The notes under the pieces: generated by a model
The model's database searches: none
The model's input: only the letters and a program-made list of their open reading frames with translations
What the model was told of the DNA's origin: nothing
Shown here: piece by piece, positions 54,492 to 64,000 of the stretch
Position numbering within the stretch: position 1 is the stretch's first letter
Layout: every line of letters starts with the position of its first letter
Program-made: the position numbers and the translations under genes
Assembly: GCA_029204225.1 (NCBI GenBank)
Contig: CM055102.1
Span: forward strand, 49,812,062-49,876,061
Length of the DNA: 64,000 nt
Direction of reading: 5' to 3'
Source of the DNA: Diphasiastrum complanatum
Taxonomy: Eukaryota > Streptophyta > Lycopodiopsida > Lycopodiales > Lycopodiaceae

Positions 54492-55800
54492 CTATGTTGA
54501 CTTGAACATGGATCTTGGTATTACTCCAAGATTGGCTCTATGCTTGATGAAGGAACTCTTTCTCAAAGGTTTGGTAAGCAAATCTGCAATACAAGATGAT
54601 GTGTTGATGTGTTCCAAGTATATTTCCCCTCCAATGAGCTTCTCTTTCATGAAGTGATGTGCAACTTTGATGTGTTTGCTCCTTGCATGAAATATCGGAT
54701 TGTTGGCAAGGGCTTGGGCTGAAATGTTGTCACACATGATCATAGGTAGATCATCTTCCATGATTATCTTTAGCTCCACTAGCAATCTCTTGATCCAAAG
54801 CACTTCCTTTGTTGTTGTAGCGAGTGTTTTATACTCAGCTTCACAAGATGAGAGTGATACAGTATCTTGCTTTTTGGAAAGCCAAGATATCAAGTTTCTT
54901 CCAATATATATGACATAAGCACTTGCAGATTTTCGATCTGCTCTATCACTTGCAAAATCCGAGTCAGAATAGCCAACTATAGAAAGATCTTCACTTTTAT
55001 ACAATAAACCATAGTCAAAAGTTGAAGATATGTATCTAAGAACTCTCTTGGCCATTTTCCAATGATGAATAGTAGGATTTTGCATAGCTTGGCTCAACTT
55101 ATGAACACTAAAACTTATGTCAGTGTGTCTGGCATGTAGACTCTGTAGTATGACGAATTGTTGTCATATCTTACCAGAAATCCTTGTTCAGCTTTCTCAT
55201 CAAGCTTCTTTCAAAGCTTATTAGGGATATGTGCATAAGCTGCATAGCCAAATATTCTGATGTGAGACAAGTTGGGCTTTCTACCCCACCATAATTCGTG
55301 TGGTGTCGTGTGAGGGACACCTGGATGTATGAAACTGTAGCTACTGCTTCAGCCCACAGTATCGTTGGAGTTTTTAAGTAGGCTATCATGCACCTGGCTG
55401 CTTCCATCAGGGTCCTATTCTTCCTCTCTGCAACACCGTTATGCTACAGTGTGTAAGCTGCCGTCCTTCTGTGAATGATGTCACGATCATTACAGAAGTC
55501 AGTGAAGCAATTCGAGATGTATTCGCCACCTTGATCTATCCTTATCTGCTTCACTTTGTTGCCAGTGCATCTCTCTATCCAATTTACATACTTTGTAAAT
55601 TTATCAATTGCTTCTGACTCTGACAAATTTACTATAATCATCAATGAAGGTTATGTAATATTTCAAGCCTCCTATTGAGATCACATTGAAAGGCCCACAG
55701 ATGTCAAAATGCACTAACTCCAGAATCTTAATCGTTCTGTAGGAGTCTTTGACGAATGGAGTGCGAGACATCTTACCCTTCAAGCATGCATCACATCACT
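54492..55800 (-). pseudogene. Internally deleted copia pol: integrase joined to RNase H
   Basis: Integrase at 55800-55130: KGKMSRTPFVKDSYR, FNVISIGGLKYYITFIDDYS, IRIDQGGEYISNCFTDFC, NGVAERKNRTLMEAARCMI and FGYAAYAHIPNK. It ends at YYRVYMPDTLT, where the RT linker should begin. RNase H starts straight after (SQAMQNPTIHHWKMAKRVLR, SAYVIYIGRNLISWLSKKQD, NNPIFHARSKHIKVAHHFM). The whole RT domain is absent; the junction is at about 55108. Stops are few. Confidence 0.87.
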
Positions 55801-56910
55801 GACATAAAACCAAGTGTTTATTGTCACCAATATTTATCACAAAAAACTATTTTTTACAAATTGTCGCGATTGGATCAAAATGTCTTATTGCTATAGGTGG
55901 TCGACAATCTCAAAATTGGAGAGCTCTCAGCAGCTTCACAACTTGCATGCTTGAGTGCTTTCCATGTGTCTCTTTGTTTTGTCACTTGTATCTGCCATTG
56001 ATGGTTTTATCTTTGGTTTCTTGGCAGATTCTATCTTCTAGGAGGTCTGTATCCTCCATTTGCCTCTGGGTGTTTCCGTGGTTCTTCTCTCAGTTGAAGT
56101 TTCAGTCTCGAGAAAAACCTTCGATCTGGTAGGTTGCACAAACTTTGGTAATCAGTCTCAAGGAGATGGACACATCAAAAATTGGTGGTAGGAACAAATT
56201 TGGATGGACGGTTTGATAACGGTAAGGAAACATGATGAAGGCTTGGTGAAAGGATGAAGGAATTGATAGTTCTACAGTTGCAGCCTTGGACCCTTGCAAT
56301 GTCGAGCTTTGACCACCACTTGCTGGGTGAGGAGCTTGCTTTATTTGCAGGTTCACGGTTGTCTTCATCTTTCTTTTTTCTGCAGCGCTTTCTTTTGGTC
56401 CGTTACTTTTGGATCTCTTTGGGCTTCATAGGAGGGGATTCAACTATCATTGCTCCAGAGAGTTTCTTTTGATCAAGATTGATCTGACTCATCTATTGCT
56501 TAAGTTTTGTCCTTTCCTCCTCAACTTCTTGGATCTTTCTCTTTATTTCTTCTAGCTGGTTTGCCTGCTTTTGTAGGTCTTTTTCGGCTAAACAGCCAAT
56601 ATAGGTGGTAGTTGATCTCCGCAAGACACTTGCAATGATCTATCAGCTGCTTTGGTAAGACTATCAAAAACTGGGAATTTCTCAGAAGAACAATAAACTG
56701 ATGATAAACAAACAGATGGAAGGGAGGGTGGTGGTGACAACGGTAGATGGTGTGGACATAGACATGAGAATGGGCACATAAGTATGGCAAGAGGTTGGTT
56801 GAAGAAGAAGACTGATTTTCCAATGCTTGTATTTCTCTTTTCTGAAGGATCTTCGTCATGACTGGAATACTTCTTCTGATTGAGTCTCTTCGGATTATCC
56901 ATCTGCCTTC
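55801..56910 (-). pseudogene. Degenerate coding of unknown family with a coiled-coil segment
   Basis: The minus-strand frame from 56902 starts MDNPKRLNQKKYSSHDEDP. After a frameshift near 56590 it reads KDLQKQANQLEEIKRKIQEV followed by EEERTKLKQ, a clear heptad-type charged helix, then KPKEIQK and ANKASSSPSKWWSKL. The right part of the copia relic should hold protease here but does not. Possibly a gag-like or accessory retroelement ORF. No domain is recognised. Confidence 0.35.
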
Positions 56911-57975
56911 TTTAGCCTTGTCTTTTCATATTTGACTTGTGACCTTGTCTGTCGATCTTGCTGATGTTGTTGTTGGCAGCGTAACTGCTCCAGTGGATCC
57001 AAGCAGATCCACTCTCTCCCCCCCCAAAAAAAAAAAAAATCTGTTAGTAGAGATGTTGTTGCTGGTAACTGTTCATGCTCAAGATTGGATCGGCTTGTGG
57101 AACACGTAGTTGAAACTTGTTGAACATGCGATTGGACTAAAGATTGAACAAATTTTAACTAAATTTGTTTCGAACTTGCTGTAGTTGACTCAAAAAATAA
57201 TATGGCAATGAGATGCAAGAATCAACTCTAATTTGACATGGATTTCTCATATGTCTCAAAAATCCTAAACTGTTGTACAAGAGAATCTGAAGATGGATAG
57301 ATGAATGAAAATGTGTTTTGGAGATGCTCTACAGAAGACTCTTGTGCAATAGCTGTTTCTCATGCAAAAATCAATCACACACTAGGAATGAAGAGCAAAA
57401 AGAAAATAAACAAACTGTACATAGAGTGAGAACTATAGTGCACTTGTCTAACAAAACTTGCTTTCATCAACATTGATAATGTACCTTGACAATTGCAATA
57501 TTCCTTTTGTTTTGTAGAGTAATGTGACTTACTCTGACATGCCCTTGTCAAAACAAGACAGAGTTGGTTACACTAAAATCTACCATCAGTGATAGCAGAT
57601 GATGTAAGATATAGCTTGAGATGCAGGTATGGTTGAGGTACTATGTCCTGAGGACCTTGTTGAATAAGAGATTCAGAACCGAATCTCTATATGGATTTCC
57701 GAATTGTAGATTTATTGTGTATTGGCAAATTGGAAATCTTATCAGCATGTGGAAAGACAAATAGATTTGAGGTTGAAGAAGGGGAGAAAAACTGTCAATT
57801 CCCTGTGGAGGTTGCTCTTGGTTGGACATTGGAACAAATGATGGAATATCGGTTTCACTTTCTTTCGACAAGGACTCATTTCATATTGTCTTTTTTCATT
57901 ATGGAACTGGTGTATTGTGTAGTATTGTAGAAGTGTGCTAGAAACTTCTCGAGTGAGCAACAGGTTTAATTGTTG
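56911..57975. other. No recognisable gene
   Basis: Includes a C9A14-like run at about 57020-57041 and otherwise mixed sequence. It lies where pol would follow the gypsy gag on the minus strand, but no protease or RT motif was seen. Confidence 0.45.
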
Positions 57976-57979
57976 GTTG

Positions 57980-59351
57980 CTATGGTGCTCGTGTTGTTGT
58001 CGTGAGGATCCTATCGGGATTCATAACTGACGTGACGGACAGGTAGGATCTTAGTTGGTTGTTTCGGATAGTCTTTGAAACTGTGTTTTCTGATACAGTC
58101 TGAGCATGGTACTGGTTCTTAACTGGACAATCAACAATGAAGTGGCCAGTTTCACCACTGATGAAATATCTGGTGTGCAATGGCCCTTGTATAACGGCAT
58201 AGCCATCTTGTATGGCTAGTGGTTCTGGACTTTCTGGTGGGTATTCATGATAAGTCAAGGAATATCCAGATGGTGATGGTTGTTCTTCATATTGTTGGAC
58301 TATATGTGCTTGGATAGGTCGATATGAAGGACAAGCATCAACAGGATGCGTAGCCCTGCAGTGTGGGCACCATATCGTTTCTATAAGGTACCTGTGCAGG
58401 GTTTGACTGACCAGGCATACTACTTTGGATAGACTTCAGGGTAGCTTGAAACTCATTGGTGAGTTTCTCCATCTGTAGTTGATGTTGCTTATTAGAACAA
58501 CTCCAACTGGGATTTCCAAAGCTGAACCCGAGTGTCCTCGATCGGCTTCAACTCATGGATAGTAGCACGCGATGCTTGTCTTTCCCTGGATTTGTCAACA
58601 TCTGATCCCTCGTCTTCTTCCTTGATGGCATCAGACATAGCTAACTTTAGGCTCATGTATTCATCATTGGATTTAAGCTCGCGTCTAGTCCATCTTGGAA
58701 GTCCGACTAGAAACCAGATGATGAGCATCTGTTCGGAGGGTTGTTCTTGTACTTAACTTTTGAGGCATTTGAAACACTCAATATAGTCTCGTACGCATTC
58801 ATCCTTTGCCATCTTGATGTTACTCAATTTGACAAATGACTCTTGATCAAGCGAAAGGGCATAAAACGCTTGATAAAGGACTCTTTCAAGATTGACCAGT
58901 CCGTCTTATCTTCACGATCAAGGTTGAAAAACCAATCACGTGCTTTAGAGATCATGGTCATCGAAAATAGTTGGACCATAGCATCAGAAGATGTTTCGCC
59001 ATACACATCACATGCATTCTCAAATATTTGCAAAAATCTTTGAGGGTCCGACCTACCGTCAAACTTTGGTAGATCTAGCTTGGGTGTACGTCTCTCATGT
59101 TAAGCATTGTGGGTAGCAGAGGCTCCATTAAGGTAGGTTCTGGCCTGTGAGGGTTCAGCACCATAAAATTGGGGTCTTGCACGTGAGGACTCAGCTCTAT
59201 CAGGTTCTTGTCCCTCGAAAGGGTTTGTGAATGGCTCGGGTATTTGGGACCGCATTCGGTAGAACCTATGACGTTTGATTTGTTCAGCTACAGGGGACCT
59301 GATCTCGTATGGATAATCTTCGGGGATTTCAAGATCTGTATTATCGGCCAT
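57980..59351 (-). pseudogene. Ty3-gypsy gag
   Basis: From the ATG at 59351 (MADNTDLEIPEDYPYEIRSP). The core gag is at 59060-58800 (FENACDVYGETSSDAMVQLF, SKARDWFFNLDREDKTDW, FIKRFMPF), with a C-terminal part at 58728-58492 (GLPRWTRRELKSNDEY, KEEDEGSDVDKSRERQ). A decayed zinc knuckle ends in GETGHFIVDCP with the first two Cys lost. Several stops and frameshifts interrupt it. Its leader carries the minisatellite array at 59565-60219, and a primer-binding site lies at about 60538-60552. No pol follows. Confidence 0.85.
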
Positions 59352-59564
59352 TGGGTACTGTTGTGTCGTTTTTGTGTTGGGTATGTGTTTCTGGTGTTTT
59401 TGGATTTTTTAGAATTTTTGGTGTTTTTGGGGTTTTAAAGGAAGTGAATGTGGAGACTCAGTATGAAAATTGCTTTCTAGTGGTATGAGTTTTATTTTTT
59501 GAAATTTTTTTGGTGTTTGAGGTATTGTTTGAAAGTTCTATGGTCTGGCATGGAGTTGGTCAGT

Positions 59565-60219
59565 TGAGATGGTGAGGAATCTCGTCGGTCGAGATTGGAC
59601 CCAGAACCGTCGGTCGAGATCTTACGCGAACTCGTCGGTCGAGATCTGATTAAAAACCCGTCGGTCAAGATTTGACGCGAACTCGTCGGTCGAGATCTGA
59701 CGTCAACCCGTTGGTTGAGATCTGATCGAAAACCCGTCGGTTGAGATCTGACGCGAACCCATCGGTTGAGATCTGATTGAAAACCCATCGATCGAGATCT
59801 GACGCGAACCTGTCGGTCGAGATCTGACATAAACCCATCGGTCAAAATCTGAAAAAAATGTCGATTGAGATTTAAAAAAAAAAACGTCGATTGAGATTTG
59901 AAAAAAATTGTCGGTTGAGATTTGAAAAAAAAGCGTCGGTTGAGATTTGAAAAAAAGCGTCGGCTGAGATTTTAAAAAATTGTTGGTTGAGATTTGAAAA
60001 AAAAATCGTCGGCTGAGATTTGAAAAAAATCGTCGGTTGAGATTTGAAAAAAAGCGTCAGTTGAGATTTGAAAAAAGTGTCGGCTGAGATATGAAGGGAA
60101 GCATCGACTGAGATATGAAAGAAAGCGTCGGCTGAGATATGAAGGGAAGTGTCGGCTGAGATATGAAAAAAAGCGTCGGCTGAGATATAAAGGAAAGCGT
60201 CGGCTGAGATATGAAGGAA
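59565..60219 (-). repeat. Minisatellite array 2 in the gypsy leader, CGGTYGAGAT core
   Basis: About 25 units, all with TCGGTCGAGAT or a variant. Three blocks are visible: 59565-59830 with ~30 bp units (GATCTGACGCGAACCCGTCGG), 59830-60060 with ~24 bp units carrying A runs (GAGATTTGAAAAAAAGCGTC), and 60060-60219 with ~24 bp units (GAGATATGAAGGAAAGCGTC). On the element's own strand the core reads ATCTCRACCG, identical to array 1 read on the plus strand. Confidence 0.9.
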
Positions 60220-60537
60220 ATGGAGCGTGACGGGGCGGCTGAAGGAGTGTGGTTGATGGGTGTGGGTTCTAGTTTTGCAGTTTGATACTAAAGCAAGTCT
60301 GGTCGCTTGTGTTTGCAGTTATTATTGCTTGCTGGTTGGTTTGCAGGTTCAGGTGCAAGCAAGTTGGTTTTCAGACGGATTTGCAAGCAAGTCTATTTGC
60401 CTGCGATTGTTGTTTCTTGTAGGTCGTTTTGCAGGTAGGGTAGTTTGTTTGCAAGGTAGACTACAGATCAGAACTGGTATGGATTTGTTCAAGAACACTG
60501 TTGCAACAGGTGTGGGTTTATGAGGTGTGGAGTTCAA

Positions 60538-60552
60538 GCAGCAACGGTGCCA
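60538..60552 (-). other. Gypsy-type primer-binding site
   Basis: The minus strand reads TCAACA, TT, then TGGCACCGTTGCTGC. TGGCGCCGTTGCC is the common PBS of plant gypsy (Tat/Athila-type) elements. The match plus LTR-end CA and a 2 nt gap support it. Confidence 0.65.
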
Positions 60553-60554
60553 AA

Positions 60555-61110
60555 TGTTGACATCTTCTTAGCCTATCAAACCTGTTAACTAGTTTTTCTT
60601 TGTTTCTTTCTTCTTCTGCCTATCAGCAGAGACTGTGGGCACTTCTTGAAATTACCTTTCTTGTTTTAAGGCCCAGATTAGGCAGAAGGGGCAGATAATC
60701 ATTGTAGTATTGTCCCTGCCTATCAGAGGACATCCGGATGGGTCAATCTTGAACTGAATGCACATGTATAATCAACCAAAATACTTGGTATTGAATTTTG
60801 ATTGTAACTCTTGTTTATTTTACATAGTGCATGTATAAACTCACACATTTACTAGTTAGCAAATGGATTGAGATAAGAATCACACTATATTTAGTAGAGC
60901 CCATCATGTCATTATGAAAAGCTCGCTCATATTTCTGAAAAAGCTCGCTTGACCAAGCTCGCTCGAGGCCCATCCCCCGCTGCCATGGTTAAGTCGCAAA
61001 GTATGCATGCCACTTCCGGTACTGTCTAGCAAAACACCTAGACCTGGAATATGGGAAACGCTACCATCCAGTGAACAGGACTCACCACATTTCACTTGAC
61101 CTACCCCACT
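60555..61110 (-). mobile_element. Presumed 5' LTR of the gypsy element (outer border unknown)
   Basis: It begins on the plus strand with TGTTGACATC next to the PBS. The outer border and a partner LTR were not found; the sequence may end anywhere before the next LTR at 61117. Confidence 0.4.
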
Positions 61111-61116
61111 TAAAAT

Positions 61117-61745
61117 CTAGGGGTGTCCAGGAGGTCTCTGAGAAGACGAGACTAATCAAGACTGAGAGCCGAGTATGAAAGCCGAGAAATACTAGCTAGG
61201 AAAGACATGCAAGAACTGTGTAAGCCTCATGGTGAATCCCGGAAGATGGAATGACCATGTAGGAACTAGTATTTCTAAGCAAAATGTAATAAATGCAAGT
61301 AGACCCCTCTTAAAGAAAGTAGAGTGAGCCACCTTTTGATGGTGACCTCTAGTGGAGAGCATTATTCCACTTGTAATTTGTGAAATGTGAAAATTCCACT
61401 AGGATGCCACCTAAGGTGCTCTCTTGCTTATTTAAGAGACTCCCTCTTTGTGAAGAGGAGCTTTTTGCATCGTATCTACTCCATGCTTAATAAGAAGATT
61501 TCCCATGAGTTTGATGCTACACTAAGCTCCTTGATCATGATGGTTTTCTTGAGTGATGCCCCTATGATCATGCCCTTCCATTCATATTGTGTGTGGTTGT
61601 GGATTTAGAGTGGATTAGTTTTCTTGCTTTCCTAGTTGTGGATTAGATTTCATGTTTTCTTGTGGATTAATGTAGGAGCCAGCATTCAAGTAAACTAAAT
61701 AGGCTAGAAATGTGGCATAAATCTTGCTTATTCTCTAACATTCTA
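61117..61745 (+). mobile_element. Probable solo LTR, same family as 17552-18250
   Basis: Same order of conserved words as the other copy (AGCCGAGAAATACTAGCTAGG, TGGTGACCTCTAGTGGAGAGC, TATTTAAGAGACTC box, GGAGCCAGCATTCAAGTAAAC). It carries a 25-30 bp insertion (GAAGATGGAATGACCATGTAG) absent from the 17.6 kb copy. No coding sequence adjoins it. Confidence 0.6.
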
Positions 61746-62690
61746 GTTCTTGACGTTCGCTAGCCACAAGGACCCTGCCTTAATAAAAGTTGGTGCTCTT
61801 ATTTGATTTTTAGGAATGGGTCTTAGTCATGGTGCATGTAAATATGTAATGCTTAATGGTTGATCTAATAGCATTAAGTTACTCTATGAAATTATCTTCA
61901 ATTGCAAGAATTTATACAAAAATAGTCTGGTTGGCTTTTAAGTATTCTTGCATTTGTTGTGATTGTTTGTTTGAGATTATGTTGATTCAAGGGGGCTGAT
62001 TTTAGCTCTCAACCTTCCTCACATCAACATTAACTGTGGGATGATTGAGGCATAATTGTAAGAGTTGGTGTTGCTTCATAACTTATGCCTTCTCCCAACA
62101 ATCAGTAGTCCCAAAGCTGCATTTGATTTAGGACAGATGCAGCTCTAGCTGGAGGCCATCTGCATGAAATATCGACGAGGTTAGACAGTTTGAAGAAACT
62201 GACAACAAAGGCAAAAGAAAGCGTTCACACTTGAATAAGCATGTGTATATTGCACTCGCGTGGTATTTCCCTTGTTGCTTGCAGCTCGAAATGAAAGATG
62301 GCTCGAACAACGAGAACAGCTTCGGCTAGGATAACATGATGAGAACATGCAATCAATCCACTAGCCATCTTTTCTGGCAAGATGACCTAATGGGAAAGTT
62401 CATTCTCTTGTGTAAAGGAGCAATGTTACCCGAAATGGCAGGTGTGACCTCCATCAAACTTTACGAAAGTCAAAGCACCTTGAAACTTTATGTAGACATA
62501 AATGCATGGCTCAGCTCTTTTTATGGACTCTCTTTCTAAGCCGCTCTTTCTAAATACACTATATCAACTATAGGGAATTCTTTATGAGTTCAATAGCTTC
62601 AATGAACGTGGACTTGGTAAATGCATCATGAATGTGCATAATGGACTTTCCATTATTAGCTTATCTTGTCTTTTGTGGAGGACCACACAT
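61746..62690. other. No recognisable gene
   Basis: Mixed sequence with short frames only; none resembles a known protein. Confidence 0.45.
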
Positions 62691-62694
62691 TCCA

Positions 62695-62841
62695 CCTTAT
62701 AAGACCTCAATTTTGGCGCAATATGCCAAGCCTACCATTAATGGAGATGGAGTCTCAAGGTGCTTTAACCTTATAAGACCTCAATTTTGGCGCAATATGC
62801 AAGCCTACCATTAATGGAGATGGAGTCTCAAGGTGCTTTGC
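62695..62841. repeat. Tandem duplication, 74 bp unit x2
   Basis: CCTTATAAGACCTCAATTTT through GGAGTCTCAAGGTGCTTT occurs twice back to back, with a single-base deletion (ATGCCAAG versus ATGCAAG) in the second copy. Confidence 0.92.
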
Positions 62842-62981
62842 TCTAAGACTTATGCATGTTCTCAGTTATAAAATGGCCTAGTTCCCTATGCTACATAGCC
62901 TATATGTGTTCTAAATGTTGAGGATTGAAGTGGACCCATGGTAACTTCAATTTAGAGAGCCCTTGAGACTTTGCTCAACTC

Positions 62982-63021
62982 TGTTTTGAAGGGTGGTACA
63001 GTGTTTTGAAGGGTGGTACAT
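62982..63021. repeat. Short tandem duplication, ~19 bp unit
   Basis: TGTTTTGAAGGGTGGTACA occurs twice in succession. Confidence 0.88.
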
Positions 63022-63024
63022 ACT

Positions 63025-64000
63025 TTCCTAGTGAAAGGTGTTAAACAAAAGGGACTTTCATTATAAAGGAATACTCAATTTGAAAGGTGCTCTAAGGATT
63101 TTAAAGATTAAATGACTTTCAAACGGGATCCGGAAGTCTTCAAAATGCAGGCCCTGTGGTGCCCACACACATCAGGTTAGGTTAGTGAATTTGTTAGGCA
63201 TTTAGTGCTAAGGGTGGATGGCTGGTGAATTGTTTCCGCACCTGCATTTAATGACTTGGGTTGACACTAACTAACTCATTTTGCATCTCCAAGGGTCCAT
63301 ATTTCAAAAGCAAAAATGAATCCAAGGTCTTTCAAATATTAGGCAGATCTCTTCATCCTCAAGGTCAGGGCAGCAACGCAAATTATGGAAAATAACATTT
63401 AATAGAAGGTTGTCATTAAGGGTAGAAGCTATTGTCTTTTTCAGGAATTTGTTACACCAAGCATCAACAACAGGAATGGGTTAGGCTTAAGCTCATAGGT
63501 CCAGATTTATGCCATGATTAGAAGCAGGCATGTGGAACCCAAGAGAGTCAGAGGGAGCAGCTAAGGTGGGCCAGGATCAGCAGGGCATCAGTGCTGGTCT
63601 CCAGAGATCATAGATCATGGAGGTAGAACTGCGTGCATCGTGATCAGGGGCAGGAGTCAGCACAACTGGGGATGAGAAAGGCGTGAGAATGTGTTGGGAA
63701 TCTTGCTGGGTTGGGGCTCAGCCATGCCTTAATCTCACCTCAATCATCTTCCTGTAAAAATACACTGTTTCAGTTAATGCTAACTGGATTCCATTAATTA
63801 ACTGGAAGTGGAGCAGCATCTTCAGTTGACTCTAACTGAAACTCATAAACATCAAGTGGGGCGCATGCCTGAGCCACTTAGCCACATTTCAAACTAGATC
63901 TTGTAACCATGTAAAGTGCGGTATTTGTTTGCCATTTGGCAAAATTATGGCGTGTTGTTGCTGTTAAGTCTAGGATCTGTAGAAACATGAGACGTAAGTT
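63025..64000. other. No recognisable gene
   Basis: Ordinary mixed-composition sequence to the window edge. No domain, LTR border or repeat was recognised. Confidence 0.45.

Noticed and set aside
59492-59845. Arg-rich repeat protein from minisatellite array 2
   Set aside because: The frame covers only one block and is lost in the next. The array lies between a PBS and a gag start, which is leader sequence.

Overview
This window looks like nuclear DNA from a land plant with a large, repeat-rich genome. The two intact genes have plant-type products, introns with plant-like borders (one a GC-AG intron), and a dense mix of Ty1-copia, Ty3-gypsy, Helitron, Mutator-like and SINE remnants surrounds them. 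A fern or other non-flowering vascular plant would fit the 6.4 kb repeat-filled intron and the long GA/CT microsatellites, but the sequence alone does not prove a lineage.

Two genes appear functional, both on the minus strand. One at about 6.2-8.1 kb encodes a secreted L-gulono-1,4-lactone oxidase-like flavoprotein in two exons (586 aa, HWGK motif, signal peptide). The other at 39.5-48.2 kb encodes a plant-type serine racemase (fold type II PLP enzyme) in six coding exons (341 aa). All its splice junctions keep frame and all the PLP and metal-site residues I checked are present. No functional link between the two genes is evident.

Region by region: 1-2.2 kb is a three-copy tandem array of a ~0.66-0.78 kb unit. 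5.6-6.15 kb is a ~90 bp imperfect repeat array downstream of the oxidase gene. 9.0-11.25 kb is a Helitron patch with four Helitron-type 3' ends on the minus strand and a decayed N-terminal Helitron ORF. 11.6-13.2 kb is a gypsy pol relic. 13.4-38.7 kb is a graveyard of nested LTR elements, including a 5,048 bp insertion with a 5 bp target duplication sitting inside a copia pol gene. The serine racemase gene follows, its last intron carrying a Mutator-like foldback element and several LTR fragments and another intron carrying an 87 bp tRNA-like retroposon with a 13 bp target duplication. 48.8-55.8 kb holds three more copia relics, and 58.0-60.6 kb holds a gypsy gag with a minisatellite-filled leader. 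The last 3 kb have no recognisable gene.

Recurring themes are (GA/CT)n expansion inside LTRs, two arrays sharing a 10 bp core in opposite orientation at 18.9 and 59.6 kb, and several non-autonomous or internally deleted LTR elements. Splice sites and element borders were read by eye and not tested against transcripts or databases.
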